Assembly (NCBI RefSeq): GCF_041080655.1
Contig: NZ_CP163525.1
Location: 4,030,001-4,094,000, forward strand
Direction: 5' to 3'
Source of the DNA: Streptomyces sp. CG4
GTDB taxonomy: Bacteria; Actinomycetota; Actinomycetes; Streptomycetales; Streptomycetaceae
DNA length: 64,000 nt
The notes beneath the pieces were generated by a model. That model was not told the origin of the DNA, made no database searches, and saw only the letters and a program-made list of their open reading frames with translations. How positions within the stretch are numbered: position 1 is the first letter of the stretch; each line of letters opens with the position of its first letter. Positions 47,048-55,309 of the stretch are shown piece after piece. The position numbers and the translations under genes were made by a program.

Positions 47048-48697
47048 TCAGCGCACGAAGACTCCCGCCTGGCTCGCCAGGTTCAGGAAGTACTGCGGGG
47101 CCACGCCCAGGACCAGGGTCACCGCCACGCCCATGGCGATCGCCACCGTGGTCAGCGGGGACGGTACGGCCACGGTGGGGCCTTCCGGCCGGGGCTCGCT
47201 GAAGAACATCAGCACGATCACGCGGATGTAGAAGAACGCGGCGATCGCCGAGGAGATCACACCGACCACGACCAGCGGGGCCGCGCCGCCGTCCGCGGCC
47301 GCCTTGAACACGGCGAACTTCCCGGCGAAGCCGGAGGTCAGCGGGATGCCGGCGAAGGCCAGGAGGAAGACGGCGAAGACCGCCGCCACCAGGGGGGAGC
47401 GTCGGCCGAGACCGGCCCACTTGGACAGATGCGTCGCCTCGCCGCCCGCGTCGCGCACCAGCGTGACCACCGCGAAGGCGCCGATCGTCACGAAGGAGTA
47501 GCCGGCCAGGTAGAAGAGGACCGACGAGACGCCGTCCTTCGACGTGGCGATGACACCCGCGAGGATGAATCCGGCGTGCGCGATGGACGAGTACGCCAGC
47601 AGCCGTTTGATGTCGGTCTGGGTGATCGCGACGATCGCACCGCCGAGCATGGTGATGATCGCCACCGCCCACATGACCGGCCGCCAGTCCCAGCGCATCC
47701 CGGGCAGGACGACGTACAGCAGGCGCAGCAGCGCGCCGAACGCGGCTACCTTCGTCGCCGCCGCCATGAAGCCGGTCACGGGCGTCGGCGCGCCCTGGTA
47801 GACATCCGGCGTCCACATGTGGAACGGCACCGCGCCCACCTTGAACAGCAGGCCCATCACGATCAGGGCGCTGCCGAGGAGCAGCAGCGCGTCGTTGCCC
47901 ATGGTGTTGGCCAGCGCCGGGTCGATGCTGGTGACCGTGCCGTCGACGACCTGGGCGATGCGCACGTACGACACCGAGCCCGCGTAGCCGTACAGCAGGG
48001 CGATGCCGAACAGGGTGAAGGCGGAGGCGAACGCGCCGAGCAGGAAGTACTTGACCGCGGCTTCCTGCGACATCAGCCGCTTGCGGCGGGCCAGCGCGCA
48101 CATCAGGTACAGCGGCAGAGAGAAGACCTCGAGGGCCACGAACAGCGTCAGCAGGTCGTTGGCCGAGGGGAACACCAGCATGCCCGCGATCGCGAAGAGG
48201 AGGAGCGGGAAGACCTCGGTGGTGGTGAATCCTGCCTTCACCGCGGCTTTCTCGGTGTCACTGCCCGGCACGGAGGCGGCCTGCGCGGCGAAGGAGTCGA
48301 CGCGGTTGCCGTGCGTGGCCGGGTCCAGGCGCCGCTCGGCGAAGGTGAACAGGGCGACCAGACCGGCCAGCAGAATCGTGCCCTGCAGGAACAGGGACGG
48401 CCCGTCGACCGCGATCGCGCCCATCGCCGCGATGTGCGCCTTCGTGGTGCCGTACCCGTCGGCCGCGAGCGCGACCACCGCGGCGAACGCGGCGCACAGG
48501 GCTACGAGTGAGACGAACACCTGCGCGTAGTAGCGGGACTTGCGCGGAAGGAACGCCTCGATCAGCACGCCGACCAGTGCCGCACCAGCGACGATCAGCG
48601 TCGGCGACAATTGTCCGTATTCGATCTTCGGTGCCGGGATCTTCGAGATCGGGTCGGCCGCGGTTGTCCACAGGCTGTGGACGGCTGTTGTGCTCAC
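47048..48697 (-). CDS. nuoN: NADH-quinone oxidoreductase subunit N
   Basis: Antiporter-like membrane subunit, 549 residues, last gene of the complete complex I operon. GTG start overlapping the nuoM stop in GTGA. Family landmarks: LLTLFVALEVFSLPLYLMCA with the conserved glutamate, FKVGAVPFHMWTPDVYQGAP with the channel lysine, and DIKRLLAYSSIAHAGFILAG. About fourteen helices and a 60-residue N-terminal portion typical of actinobacterial NuoN. Its first codons contain an inverted pair of DnaA-box-like sequences, considered fortuitous. Located in the cytoplasmic membrane as one proton-pumping module. Confidence 0.95.
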   Translation of the reverse strand: MSTTAVHSLWTTAADPISKIPAPKIEYGQLSPTLIVAGAALVGVLIEAFLPRKSRYYAQVFVSLVALCAAFAAVVALAADGYGTTKAHIAAMGAIAVDGPSLFLQGTILLAGLVALFTFAERRLDPATHGNRVDSFAAQAASVPGSDTEKAAVKAGFTTTEVFPLLLFAIAGMLVFPSANDLLTLFVALEVFSLPLYLMCALARRKRLMSQEAAVKYFLLGAFASAFTLFGIALLYGYAGSVSYVRIAQVVDGTVTSIDPALANTMGNDALLLLGSALIVMGLLFKVGAVPFHMWTPDVYQGAPTPVTGFMAAATKVAAFGALLRLLYVVLPGMRWDWRPVMWAVAIITMLGGAIVAITQTDIKRLLAYSSIAHAGFILAGVIATSKDGVSSVLFYLAGYSFVTIGAFAVVTLVRDAGGEATHLSKWAGLGRRSPLVAAVFAVFLLAFAGIPLTSGFAGKFAVFKAAADGGAAPLVVVGVISSAIAAFFYIRVIVLMFFSEPRPEGPTVAVPSPLTTVAIAMGVAVTLVLGVAPQYFLNLASQAGVFVR

Positions 48698-50265
48698 TTG
48701 GCCGCCTCCACCGAGGGCTTGGGGTCGGTCTTGTGGACGTCGGACATGGTCTGCTTGACCGCCGGGTTGACGATGTCCGTGACGGGCTTCGGGTAGACGC
48801 CCAGGAAGATCAGCAGCACGATCAGCGGGGCGACGACCACGAGTTCACGCGCGCGGAGGTCGGGCATCGCCGAGATCTCGGGCTTCACCGGGCCCGTCAT
48901 CGTCCGCTGGTACAGGACGAGGGTGTAGAGGGCGGCGAGGACGATGCCGAAGGTGGCGATGACGCCGATCGCCGGATAGCGCGTGAACGTGCCGACCAGG
49001 ACCAGGAACTCGCTCACGAACGGGGCGAGTCCGGGCAGTGAGAGGGTGGCGAGGCCGCCGATCAGGAAGGTGCCGGCGAGCACGGGGGCGACCTTCTGCA
49101 CGCCTCCGTAGTCGGCGATGAGCCGCGAGCCGCGCCGGGAGATCAGGAAGCCGGCGACCAGCATCAGCGCGGCCGTGGAGATGCCGTGGTTGACCATGTA
49201 GAGCGTGGCGCCGGACTGGCCCTGGCTGGTCATCGCGAAGATGCCCATGATGATGAAGCCGAAGTGCGAGATGGACGCGTAGGCGACCAGTCGCTTGATG
49301 TCCCGCTGGCCGACGGCGAGCAGTGCGCCGTAGACGATGCTGATCAGGGCCAGTACGAGGATGGCAGGCGTGGCCCACTTGCTGGCCTGGGGGAACAGCT
49401 GAAGGCAGAAGCGGAGCATCGCGAACGTGCCCACCTTGTCGACGACCGCGGTGATGAGGACGGCGACCGGGGCGGTGGACTCCTGCATCGCGTTGGGCAG
49501 CCAGGTGTGCAGCGGCCACAGCGGTGCCTTCACCGCGAAGGCGAAGAAGAAGCCGAGGAACAGCCAGCGTTCGGTGCTCGTCGCCATGTGCAGCGAGCCG
49601 CTCGCGCGGGCCTGTGCGATCTCCTGGAGGCTGAAGTTTCCGGCCACTACGTAGAGGCCGATCACCGCGGCCAGCATGATCAGGCCGCCGACCAGGTTGT
49701 AGAGCAGGAACTTCACCGCCGCGTACGACCGTTGCGTCGAGGCCGCCTTCTCGCCCTGCGCGTGGGCGCGGTCTCCGAAGCCGCCGATGAGGAAGTACAT
49801 CGGGATGAGCATGGCTTCGAAGAAGATGTAGAAGACGAAGACGTCGGTGGCTTCGAAGGAGATGAGCACCATCGCCTCGACGGCGAGGATCAGCGCGAAG
49901 AAGCCCTGGGTGGGCCGCCAGCGCCGGCTGCCGGTCTCCAGCGGGTCGGCGTCGTGCCAGCCGGCGAGGATGATGAACGGGATCAGCAGGGCGGTCAGCG
50001 CGATCAGTGCCACCGCGATCCCGTCGACACCCAGCTCGTACCGCACCCCGAAGTCCTTGATCCAGGCGTGGGATTCAGTGAGCTGGTAGCGGGCGCCGCC
50101 CGGGTCGAAGCGGACCAGGATGGTGATCGCCAGGGCGAGCGTGGCGAGCGAGACGAGCAGTGCCAGCCACTTGGCGGCGGTGCGCCGCGCGGCCGGTACG
50201 GCGGCCGTGGCGACGGCCCCTACGGCCGGGAGCGCCGCCGTCGCTGTCAGCAGAGGAATGGACAT
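48694..50265 (-). CDS. nuoM: NADH-quinone oxidoreductase subunit M
   Basis: Antiporter-like membrane subunit, 523 residues from ATG 50265; the frame is open further upstream inside nuoL, but MSIPLLTATAALPAVGAV is the family N-terminus. Key segments: DVFVFYIFFEAMLIPMYFLI (glutamate) and FAVKAPLWPLHTWLPNAMQE (lysine), then DIKRLVAYASISHFGFIIMG. Five bases separate it from nuoL, and it overlaps nuoN by four. It conducts protons in the middle of the membrane arm. Confidence 0.95.
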   Translation of the reverse strand: MSIPLLTATAALPAVGAVATAAVPAARRTAAKWLALLVSLATLALAITILVRFDPGGARYQLTESHAWIKDFGVRYELGVDGIAVALIALTALLIPFIILAGWHDADPLETGSRRWRPTQGFFALILAVEAMVLISFEATDVFVFYIFFEAMLIPMYFLIGGFGDRAHAQGEKAASTQRSYAAVKFLLYNLVGGLIMLAAVIGLYVVAGNFSLQEIAQARASGSLHMATSTERWLFLGFFFAFAVKAPLWPLHTWLPNAMQESTAPVAVLITAVVDKVGTFAMLRFCLQLFPQASKWATPAILVLALISIVYGALLAVGQRDIKRLVAYASISHFGFIIMGIFAMTSQGQSGATLYMVNHGISTAALMLVAGFLISRRGSRLIADYGGVQKVAPVLAGTFLIGGLATLSLPGLAPFVSEFLVLVGTFTRYPAIGVIATFGIVLAALYTLVLYQRTMTGPVKPEISAMPDLRARELVVVAPLIVLLIFLGVYPKPVTDIVNPAVKQTMSDVHKTDPKPSVEAAK

Positions 50266-50270
50266 CGGTA

Positions 50271-52166
50271 TCAGACCGCCCTCATCAGCAGGGTCGCGGC
50301 GACCAGGAGTGCCGCGCCGCCGAACATCGAGACCGCGTAGGAGCGGGCGAAGCCGTTCTGGAGCCGGCGCAGCCGCCCGGACAGGCCGCCGAAGCCGGCC
50401 GCGGTGCCGTTGACGACACCGTCGACCAGGGTGTGGTCGACGTACACCAGGGAGCGCGTCAGGTGTTCGCCGCCGCGGACCAGGACCACGTGGTTGAAGT
50501 CGTCCTGGAGCAGGTCGCGGCGTGCCGCGCGGGTGAGCAGCGAGCCGCGCGGGGCGACGACGGGGACGGGCCCCCGGCCGTACTGCGCCCAGGCGATGCC
50601 CACGCCGATGAGCAGGCACACCGTGGTCGCGCCGGTGACCGTCCAGGCGCTGACCGGGGAGTGGCCCTCGCTGTGTCCGGTGACCGGCTCCAGCCAGTGC
50701 AGGAAGCGGTCGCCGATGCTGAAGAGGCCACCGGCGAAGACCGATCCGACGGCCAGCACCATCATCGGGATCGTCATGACCCTCGGGGACTCGTGCGGGT
50801 GCGGCTCGTTGCCGTTCTCGTCGGGCTGCCAGCGCTTCTCTCCGAAGAACGTCATCAGCATCACGCGCGTCATGTAGAAGGCGGTGATGGCCGCGCCGAG
50901 CAGGGCCGCGCCGCCGAGGATCCAGCCCTCGGTGCCGCCCTTGGCGAAGGCCGCCTCGATGATCTTGTCCTTGGAGAAGAAGCCGGACAGGCCCGGGAAG
51001 CCGATGATGGCGAGGTAGCCGAGGCCGAAGGTGATGAAGGTGACCGGCATGTACGTACGCAGGCCGCCGTACTTGCGCATGTCGACCTCGTCGTTCATGC
51101 CGTGCATGACGGAGCCCGCGCCGAGGAACAGCCCGGCCTTGAAGAAGCCGTGCGTCACCAGGTGCATGATCGCGAAGACGTAGCCGATCGGGCCGAGGCC
51201 CGCCGCGAGCACCATGTAGCCGATCTGCGACATGGTCGAGCCGGCCAGTGCCTTCTTGATGTCGTCCTTCGCGCAACCGACGATCGCACCGAAGAGCAGC
51301 GTGACGGCGCCGACGACGGTGACGGCGAGCTGGGCGTCCGGGGCCGCGTTGAAGATGGCTCCGGAGCGGACGATGAGGTACACACCCGCGGTCACCATCG
51401 TCGCCGCGTGGATCAGGGCCGAGACCGGGGTCGGGCCCTCCATGGCGTCACCGAGCCAGGACTGCAGCGGCACCTGGGCGGACTTGCCGCAGGCGGCGAG
51501 CAGCAGCATCAGGCCGATGGCGGTGAGCTTGCCCTCGGAGGCCCCGGTCGCGTGGCTGAGGACCGGGCCGAAGGCGAAGCTGCCGAACGTCGCGAACATC
51601 AGCATGATCGCGATCGACAGGCCCATGTCGCCGACCCGGTTCACCAGGAAGGCCTTCTTCGCGGCCGTCGCGGCGCTGGGCTTGTGCTGCCAGAAGCCGA
51701 TCAGCAGGTACGAGGCGAGACCGACGCCCTCCCAGCCGACGTACAGCAGCAGGTAGTTGTCGGCGAGGACGAGCAGCAGCATCGCCGCGAGGAACAGGTT
51801 CAGATAGCCGAAGAAGCGGCGGCGCCGCTCGTCGTGCTCCATGTACCCGACCGAGTACAGGTGGATCAGTGAGCCGACGCCCGTGATGAGCAGGACGAAC
51901 GTCATCGACAGCTGGTCCAGGCGGAGGGTGGCGTCCGCCTGGAAGCCGGCCACCGGGACCCAGCTGAACAGGTGCTTGATGAGAGTGCGGTGTTCGGTGT
52001 TCTTGCCGAGCAGGTCGGCGAAGAGGATCAGGCCGAACACGAAGGAGGCGGCCGACAGGAGTGTGCCGATCCAGTGGCCGACGCGGTCGAGGCGCCGGCC
52101 GCCGACCAGGAGGACGGCCGCTCCGAGCAGGGGCGCCGCGATGAGCAGCGCGATCAGGTTCTCCAC
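50271..52166 (-). CDS. nuoL: NADH-quinone oxidoreductase subunit L
   Basis: Distal antiporter-like subunit, 631 residues, GTG start 15 bases after nuoK. Recognised by DNYLLLYVGWEGVGLASYLLIGFW, KSAQVPLQSWLGDAMEGPTP followed by VSALIHAATMVTAGVYLIV, and CAKDDIKKALAGSTMSQIGYM. The C-terminal portion has the amphipathic lateral helix and a final transmembrane anchor (VSMFGGAALLVAATLLM). It pumps protons and braces the arm. Compared with NuoL2 it is shorter by 40 residues, mostly in the C-terminal third. Confidence 0.95.
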   Translation of the reverse strand: MENLIALLIAAPLLGAAVLLVGGRRLDRVGHWIGTLLSAASFVFGLILFADLLGKNTEHRTLIKHLFSWVPVAGFQADATLRLDQLSMTFVLLITGVGSLIHLYSVGYMEHDERRRRFFGYLNLFLAAMLLLVLADNYLLLYVGWEGVGLASYLLIGFWQHKPSAATAAKKAFLVNRVGDMGLSIAIMLMFATFGSFAFGPVLSHATGASEGKLTAIGLMLLLAACGKSAQVPLQSWLGDAMEGPTPVSALIHAATMVTAGVYLIVRSGAIFNAAPDAQLAVTVVGAVTLLFGAIVGCAKDDIKKALAGSTMSQIGYMVLAAGLGPIGYVFAIMHLVTHGFFKAGLFLGAGSVMHGMNDEVDMRKYGGLRTYMPVTFITFGLGYLAIIGFPGLSGFFSKDKIIEAAFAKGGTEGWILGGAALLGAAITAFYMTRVMLMTFFGEKRWQPDENGNEPHPHESPRVMTIPMMVLAVGSVFAGGLFSIGDRFLHWLEPVTGHSEGHSPVSAWTVTGATTVCLLIGVGIAWAQYGRGPVPVVAPRGSLLTRAARRDLLQDDFNHVVLVRGGEHLTRSLVYVDHTLVDGVVNGTAAGFGGLSGRLRRLQNGFARSYAVSMFGGAALLVAATLLMRAV

Positions 52167-52181
52167 GATTCTTCCGACCCC

Positions 52182-52481
52182 TTACAGCTTCATCAGGCTG
52201 GCGTCGTCGACCGAGGCCGAGTGGCGGGTACGGAACAGCGACACGATGATCGCCAGGCCCACCACGACCTCCGCGGCGGCGACGACCATCGTGAAGAAGG
52301 CGATGATCTGGCCGTCGAGGTTGCCGTGCATCCGGGAGAAGGTGACGAACGCGAGGTTGCAGGCGTTCAGCATCAGCTCGATGCACATGAAGATCACGAT
52401 GGCGTTGCGCCGGATCAGGACGCCGGTCGCGCCGATGGTGAACAACAGGGCGGCGAGATAGAGGTAGTTGACCGGGTTCAC
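52182..52481 (-). CDS. nuoK: NADH-quinone oxidoreductase subunit K
   Basis: 99-residue membrane subunit with three helices, the usual family length. GTG start overlapping the nuoJ stop (GTGA). Conserved membrane glutamates lie in NAIVIFMCIELMLNACNLAF and FFTMVVAAAEVVVGLAIIVS, forming part of the proton path next to NuoJ and NuoA. It lacks the acidic tail seen in NuoK2. Confidence 0.95.
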   Translation of the reverse strand: MNPVNYLYLAALLFTIGATGVLIRRNAIVIFMCIELMLNACNLAFVTFSRMHGNLDGQIIAFFTMVVAAAEVVVGLAIIVSLFRTRHSASVDDASLMKL

Positions 52482-53320
52482 TTCGACGCCTCCTCGGGCC
52501 GCTTGAACGTCGCCGGTTCGATCTCTGTACGCTCCAGGCGTTCCTCCGCTCGCTGCTCCAGCGCGCGCAGCTCGCCCAGCGCCTCCGCGGACACGTCACG
52601 GATCTGGCCGCGCTCGCGCAGCGTCTTGTTGACGGTCAGCTCGGACGGGGTGCCGTCGGGGAGCAGGCCCGCGATGTCCACGGCGTTGTGCCGGGCGTAG
52701 ACGCCGGGGGCGGGCAGCGGCGGGACGTGCTTGCCTTCGCGGACGCGCTGTTCGGCCAGCTCGCGCTGGGTCTTGGCGCGCTCGGTGCGCTCGCGGTGGG
52801 TGAGCACCATGGCGCCGACGGCGGCCGTGATCAGCAAGGCGCCGGTGATTTCGAAGGCGAAGACGTACTTGGTGAAGATGAGGGCGGCGAGACCCTCCAC
52901 ATTGCCGTTCGCGTTCGCCTGGCCGATGCCGGTGAACTCCTTCAGGGAGGCGTTGCCGATGCCCGCGAACAGCAGGACACCGAAGCCGGCTCCACACAGA
53001 AGGGCCAGCCAGCGCTGGCCCTTGATGGTCTCCTTCAGGGAATCGGCGGCCGTGACGCCGACGAGCATCACCACGAACAGGAACAGCATCATGATCGCGC
53101 CGGTGTACACGACGATCTGCACGATGCCCAGGAAATAGGCGCCGTTGGCCAGGTAGAAGATCGCCAGGACGATCATGGTGCCGGCGAGGCAGAGCGCGCT
53201 GTGTACGGCCTTCTTCATGAAGACGGTGCACAGCGCGCCGAGCACCGCGATCGTGCCGAGCGCCCAGAACTGGAAGGCCTCGCCGGTGGAGGTCGCGTAG
53301 GCGGCGAGCTGTGGGCTCAT
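52478..53320 (-). CDS. nuoJ: NADH-quinone oxidoreductase subunit J
   Basis: Membrane subunit, 280 residues, five helices in the first 190 residues. AGTMIVLAIFYLANGAYFLG and IVQIVVYTGAIMMLFLFVVM carry the TM3 region that changes conformation during coupling. The C-terminal 90 residues are charged and soluble (RERTERAKTQRELAEQRVRE onward), an extension common in actinobacterial NuoJ. ATG start overlapping the nuoI stop by four bases. Confidence 0.94.
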   Translation of the reverse strand: MSPQLAAYATSTGEAFQFWALGTIAVLGALCTVFMKKAVHSALCLAGTMIVLAIFYLANGAYFLGIVQIVVYTGAIMMLFLFVVMLVGVTAADSLKETIKGQRWLALLCGAGFGVLLFAGIGNASLKEFTGIGQANANGNVEGLAALIFTKYVFAFEITGALLITAAVGAMVLTHRERTERAKTQRELAEQRVREGKHVPPLPAPGVYARHNAVDIAGLLPDGTPSELTVNKTLRERGQIRDVSAEALGELRALEQRAEERLERTEIEPATFKRPEEASK

Positions 53321-53952
53321 GCGTCCACCTCCTGCTCCTGGTCCTCGGCCGCGCCCGAAGGGCCTGCCGATTGCGGCTGTTCGCCCTTGGAAACGGCGAC
53401 CTGGCGGACCGTGCCGGGGGCGGCCTGTGTCACCAGGCCCCGGTAGTAGTCCTGTTCGTCGGTCCCCGGGAAGATCGCGTGGGGCGTGTCGACCATGCCG
53501 TCTTCAAGGCCGGCGAGGAGCTGTTCCTTGGTGTAGATGAGGTTGGCGCGGCTGGAGTCGGCCAGTTCGAACTCGTTGGTCATCGTCAGCGCGCGCGTGG
53601 GGCACGCTTCGATGCACAGGCCGCACAGGATGCAGCGGGCGTAGTTGATCTGGTAGACGCGGCCGTAGCGCTCGCCCGGCGAGTAGCGTTCCTCGTCGGT
53701 GTTGTCGGCGCCCTCCACGTAGATGGCGTCGGCGGGGCAGGCCCAGGCGCACAGCTCGCAGCCGACACACTTCTCCAGGCCGTCCGGATGGCGGTTGAGC
53801 TGGTGTCGTCCGTGGAACCGCGGAGCCGTGGTCTTCTTCTGCTCCGGGTACTGCTCGGTCAGCCGCTTCTTGAACATGGCCTTGAAGGTCACGCCGAAGC
53901 CGGCGACGGGGTTCTGGAAACCGGGCTTGGTCTCCTTCGGCTCCTCAGCCAT
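53317..53952 (-). CDS. nuoI: NADH-quinone oxidoreductase subunit I (2x[4Fe-4S])
   Basis: Ferredoxin-like peripheral subunit, 211 residues from ATG 53952 (MAEEPKETKPGFQNPVAGF). Clusters N6a and N6b are ligated by CVGCELCAWACP near residue 65 and CILCGLCIEACP near residue 110. TFKAMFKKRLTEQYPEQKKT is the amphipathic helix lying on the membrane. It relays electrons from NuoG to NuoB. It overlaps nuoH by eight bases. The C-terminal 40 residues are Glu/Gln-rich and variable. Confidence 0.95.
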   Translation of the reverse strand: MAEEPKETKPGFQNPVAGFGVTFKAMFKKRLTEQYPEQKKTTAPRFHGRHQLNRHPDGLEKCVGCELCAWACPADAIYVEGADNTDEERYSPGERYGRVYQINYARCILCGLCIEACPTRALTMTNEFELADSSRANLIYTKEQLLAGLEDGMVDTPHAIFPGTDEQDYYRGLVTQAAPGTVRQVAVSKGEQPQSAGPSGAAEDQEQEVDA

Positions 53953-55309
53953 CGGACGCCTCCTTTCCATCCGAAGATCCGTCACTGACAGTGTCCGACG
54001 CGCCACTGACAATCAGCTCCCGCTCGCGGCGCGAGCGGCGCCTCGGCACCGGTGGCGGCTCCTGTCCGGGCAGCGGCGGTACGGGGAACCCGCCGGCCAT
54101 CGGGTCGAATCCGGCCTGCTCGGCGGCGGTCTGCTCGGCCGTCTTCGCCTTCTCGCGGAACATGTCGGCGACGAAGGAGATCAGCAGCAGGGCGAGGACT
54201 CCGCCGCCGACGTAGAGGGCGATGTCGGCGAAGTTGTAGTGCTCGTTGCGCAGGGCCCGTACGGTCGCCACCAGCATCAGCCAGGTCACGGAGACCGGGA
54301 TGAGGACCTTCCAGCCGAGCTTCATCAGCTGGTCGTAGCGGACCCGCGGGAGCGTGCCGCGCAGCCAGATGAAGAAGAACAGCAGCAGCTGGACCTTGAT
54401 CACGAACCAGAGCAGCGGCCACCAGCCGTGGTTCGCGCCCTCCCAGAAGGCGCTGATCGGCCAGGGGGCGCGCCAGCCGCCGAGGAACAGGGTGGTCGAC
54501 ACGGCCGAGACGGTCACCATGTTCACGTACTCGGCGAGCATGAACATCGCGAACTTGATGGACGAGTACTCGGTGTTGAAGCCGCCGACCAGGTCGCCCT
54601 CGGACTCCGGCATGTCGAAGGGGGCGCGGTTGGTCTCGCCGACCATCGTGACGATGTAGAGGATGAAGGAGACCGGCAGCAGCAGGATGTACCAGCGGTC
54701 GTGCTGCTGCGCCACGATCGTGGACGTCGACATCGACCCCGAGTACAGGAACACGGAGGCGAACGCGGCGCCCATGGCAATCTCGTAGGAGATCATCTGC
54801 GCGCAGGAGCGCAGGCCGCCGAGGAGCGGGTAGGTGGATCCAGAACTCCAACCCGCAAGGACGATGCCGTAGATGCCGACGGAGGCGACCGCGAGGATGT
54901 AGAGCATCGCGATCGGCAGGTCGGTGAGCTGCATCGTGGTGCGGTGACCGAAGATCGAGATCTCGTTGTCGGCCGGGCCGAAGGGGATCACCGCGATCGC
55001 CATGAAGGCCGGGATGGCCGCGACGATCGGCGCGAGGATGTAGACCGCCTTGTCCGCGCGCTTGACGATGAGGTCTTCCTTGAGCATCAGCTTCACGCCG
55101 TCGGCGAGCGACTGGAGCATGCCCCAGGGGCCGTGCCGGTTGGGGCCGATGCGCAGCTGCATCCAGGCGACGACCTTGCGCTCCCAGACGATGGAGAACA
55201 GCACGGTCACCATCAGGAAGGCGAAGCAGAACACGGCCTTGATGACAACCAGCCACCAGGGGTCGCGACCGAACATCGAGAGGTCTTCAGCTGCGAGGTA
55301 CGGGCTCAT
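53945..55309 (-). CDS. nuoH: NADH-quinone oxidoreductase subunit H
   Basis: Membrane subunit at the quinone chamber, 454 residues, eight helices plus a 75-residue charged C-terminal tail (REKAKTAEQTAAEQAGFDPM, then RRRSRRERELIVSG). Landmarks: VWERKVVAWMQLRIGPNRHG, LADGVKLMLKEDLIVKRADK, and NRAPFDMPESEGDLVGGFNT followed by EYSSIKFAMFMLAEY with E-channel acids. ATG start overlapping the nuoG stop. Tail longer than in most bacteria but typical for actinobacteria. Confidence 0.95.
   Translation of the reverse strand: MSPYLAAEDLSMFGRDPWWLVVIKAVFCFAFLMVTVLFSIVWERKVVAWMQLRIGPNRHGPWGMLQSLADGVKLMLKEDLIVKRADKAVYILAPIVAAIPAFMAIAVIPFGPADNEISIFGHRTTMQLTDLPIAMLYILAVASVGIYGIVLAGWSSGSTYPLLGGLRSCAQMISYEIAMGAAFASVFLYSGSMSTSTIVAQQHDRWYILLLPVSFILYIVTMVGETNRAPFDMPESEGDLVGGFNTEYSSIKFAMFMLAEYVNMVTVSAVSTTLFLGGWRAPWPISAFWEGANHGWWPLLWFVIKVQLLLFFFIWLRGTLPRVRYDQLMKLGWKVLIPVSVTWLMLVATVRALRNEHYNFADIALYVGGGVLALLLISFVADMFREKAKTAEQTAAEQAGFDPMAGGFPVPPLPGQEPPPVPRRRSRRERELIVSGASDTVSDGSSDGKEASDG

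Noticed and set aside
48664..48682. Inverted pair of DnaA-box-like sequences (TTGTCCACA and its near complement)
   Set aside because: Lies within the first codons of nuoN and encodes conserved-looking residues; only two boxes, no dnaA/dnaN nearby, so not an origin.
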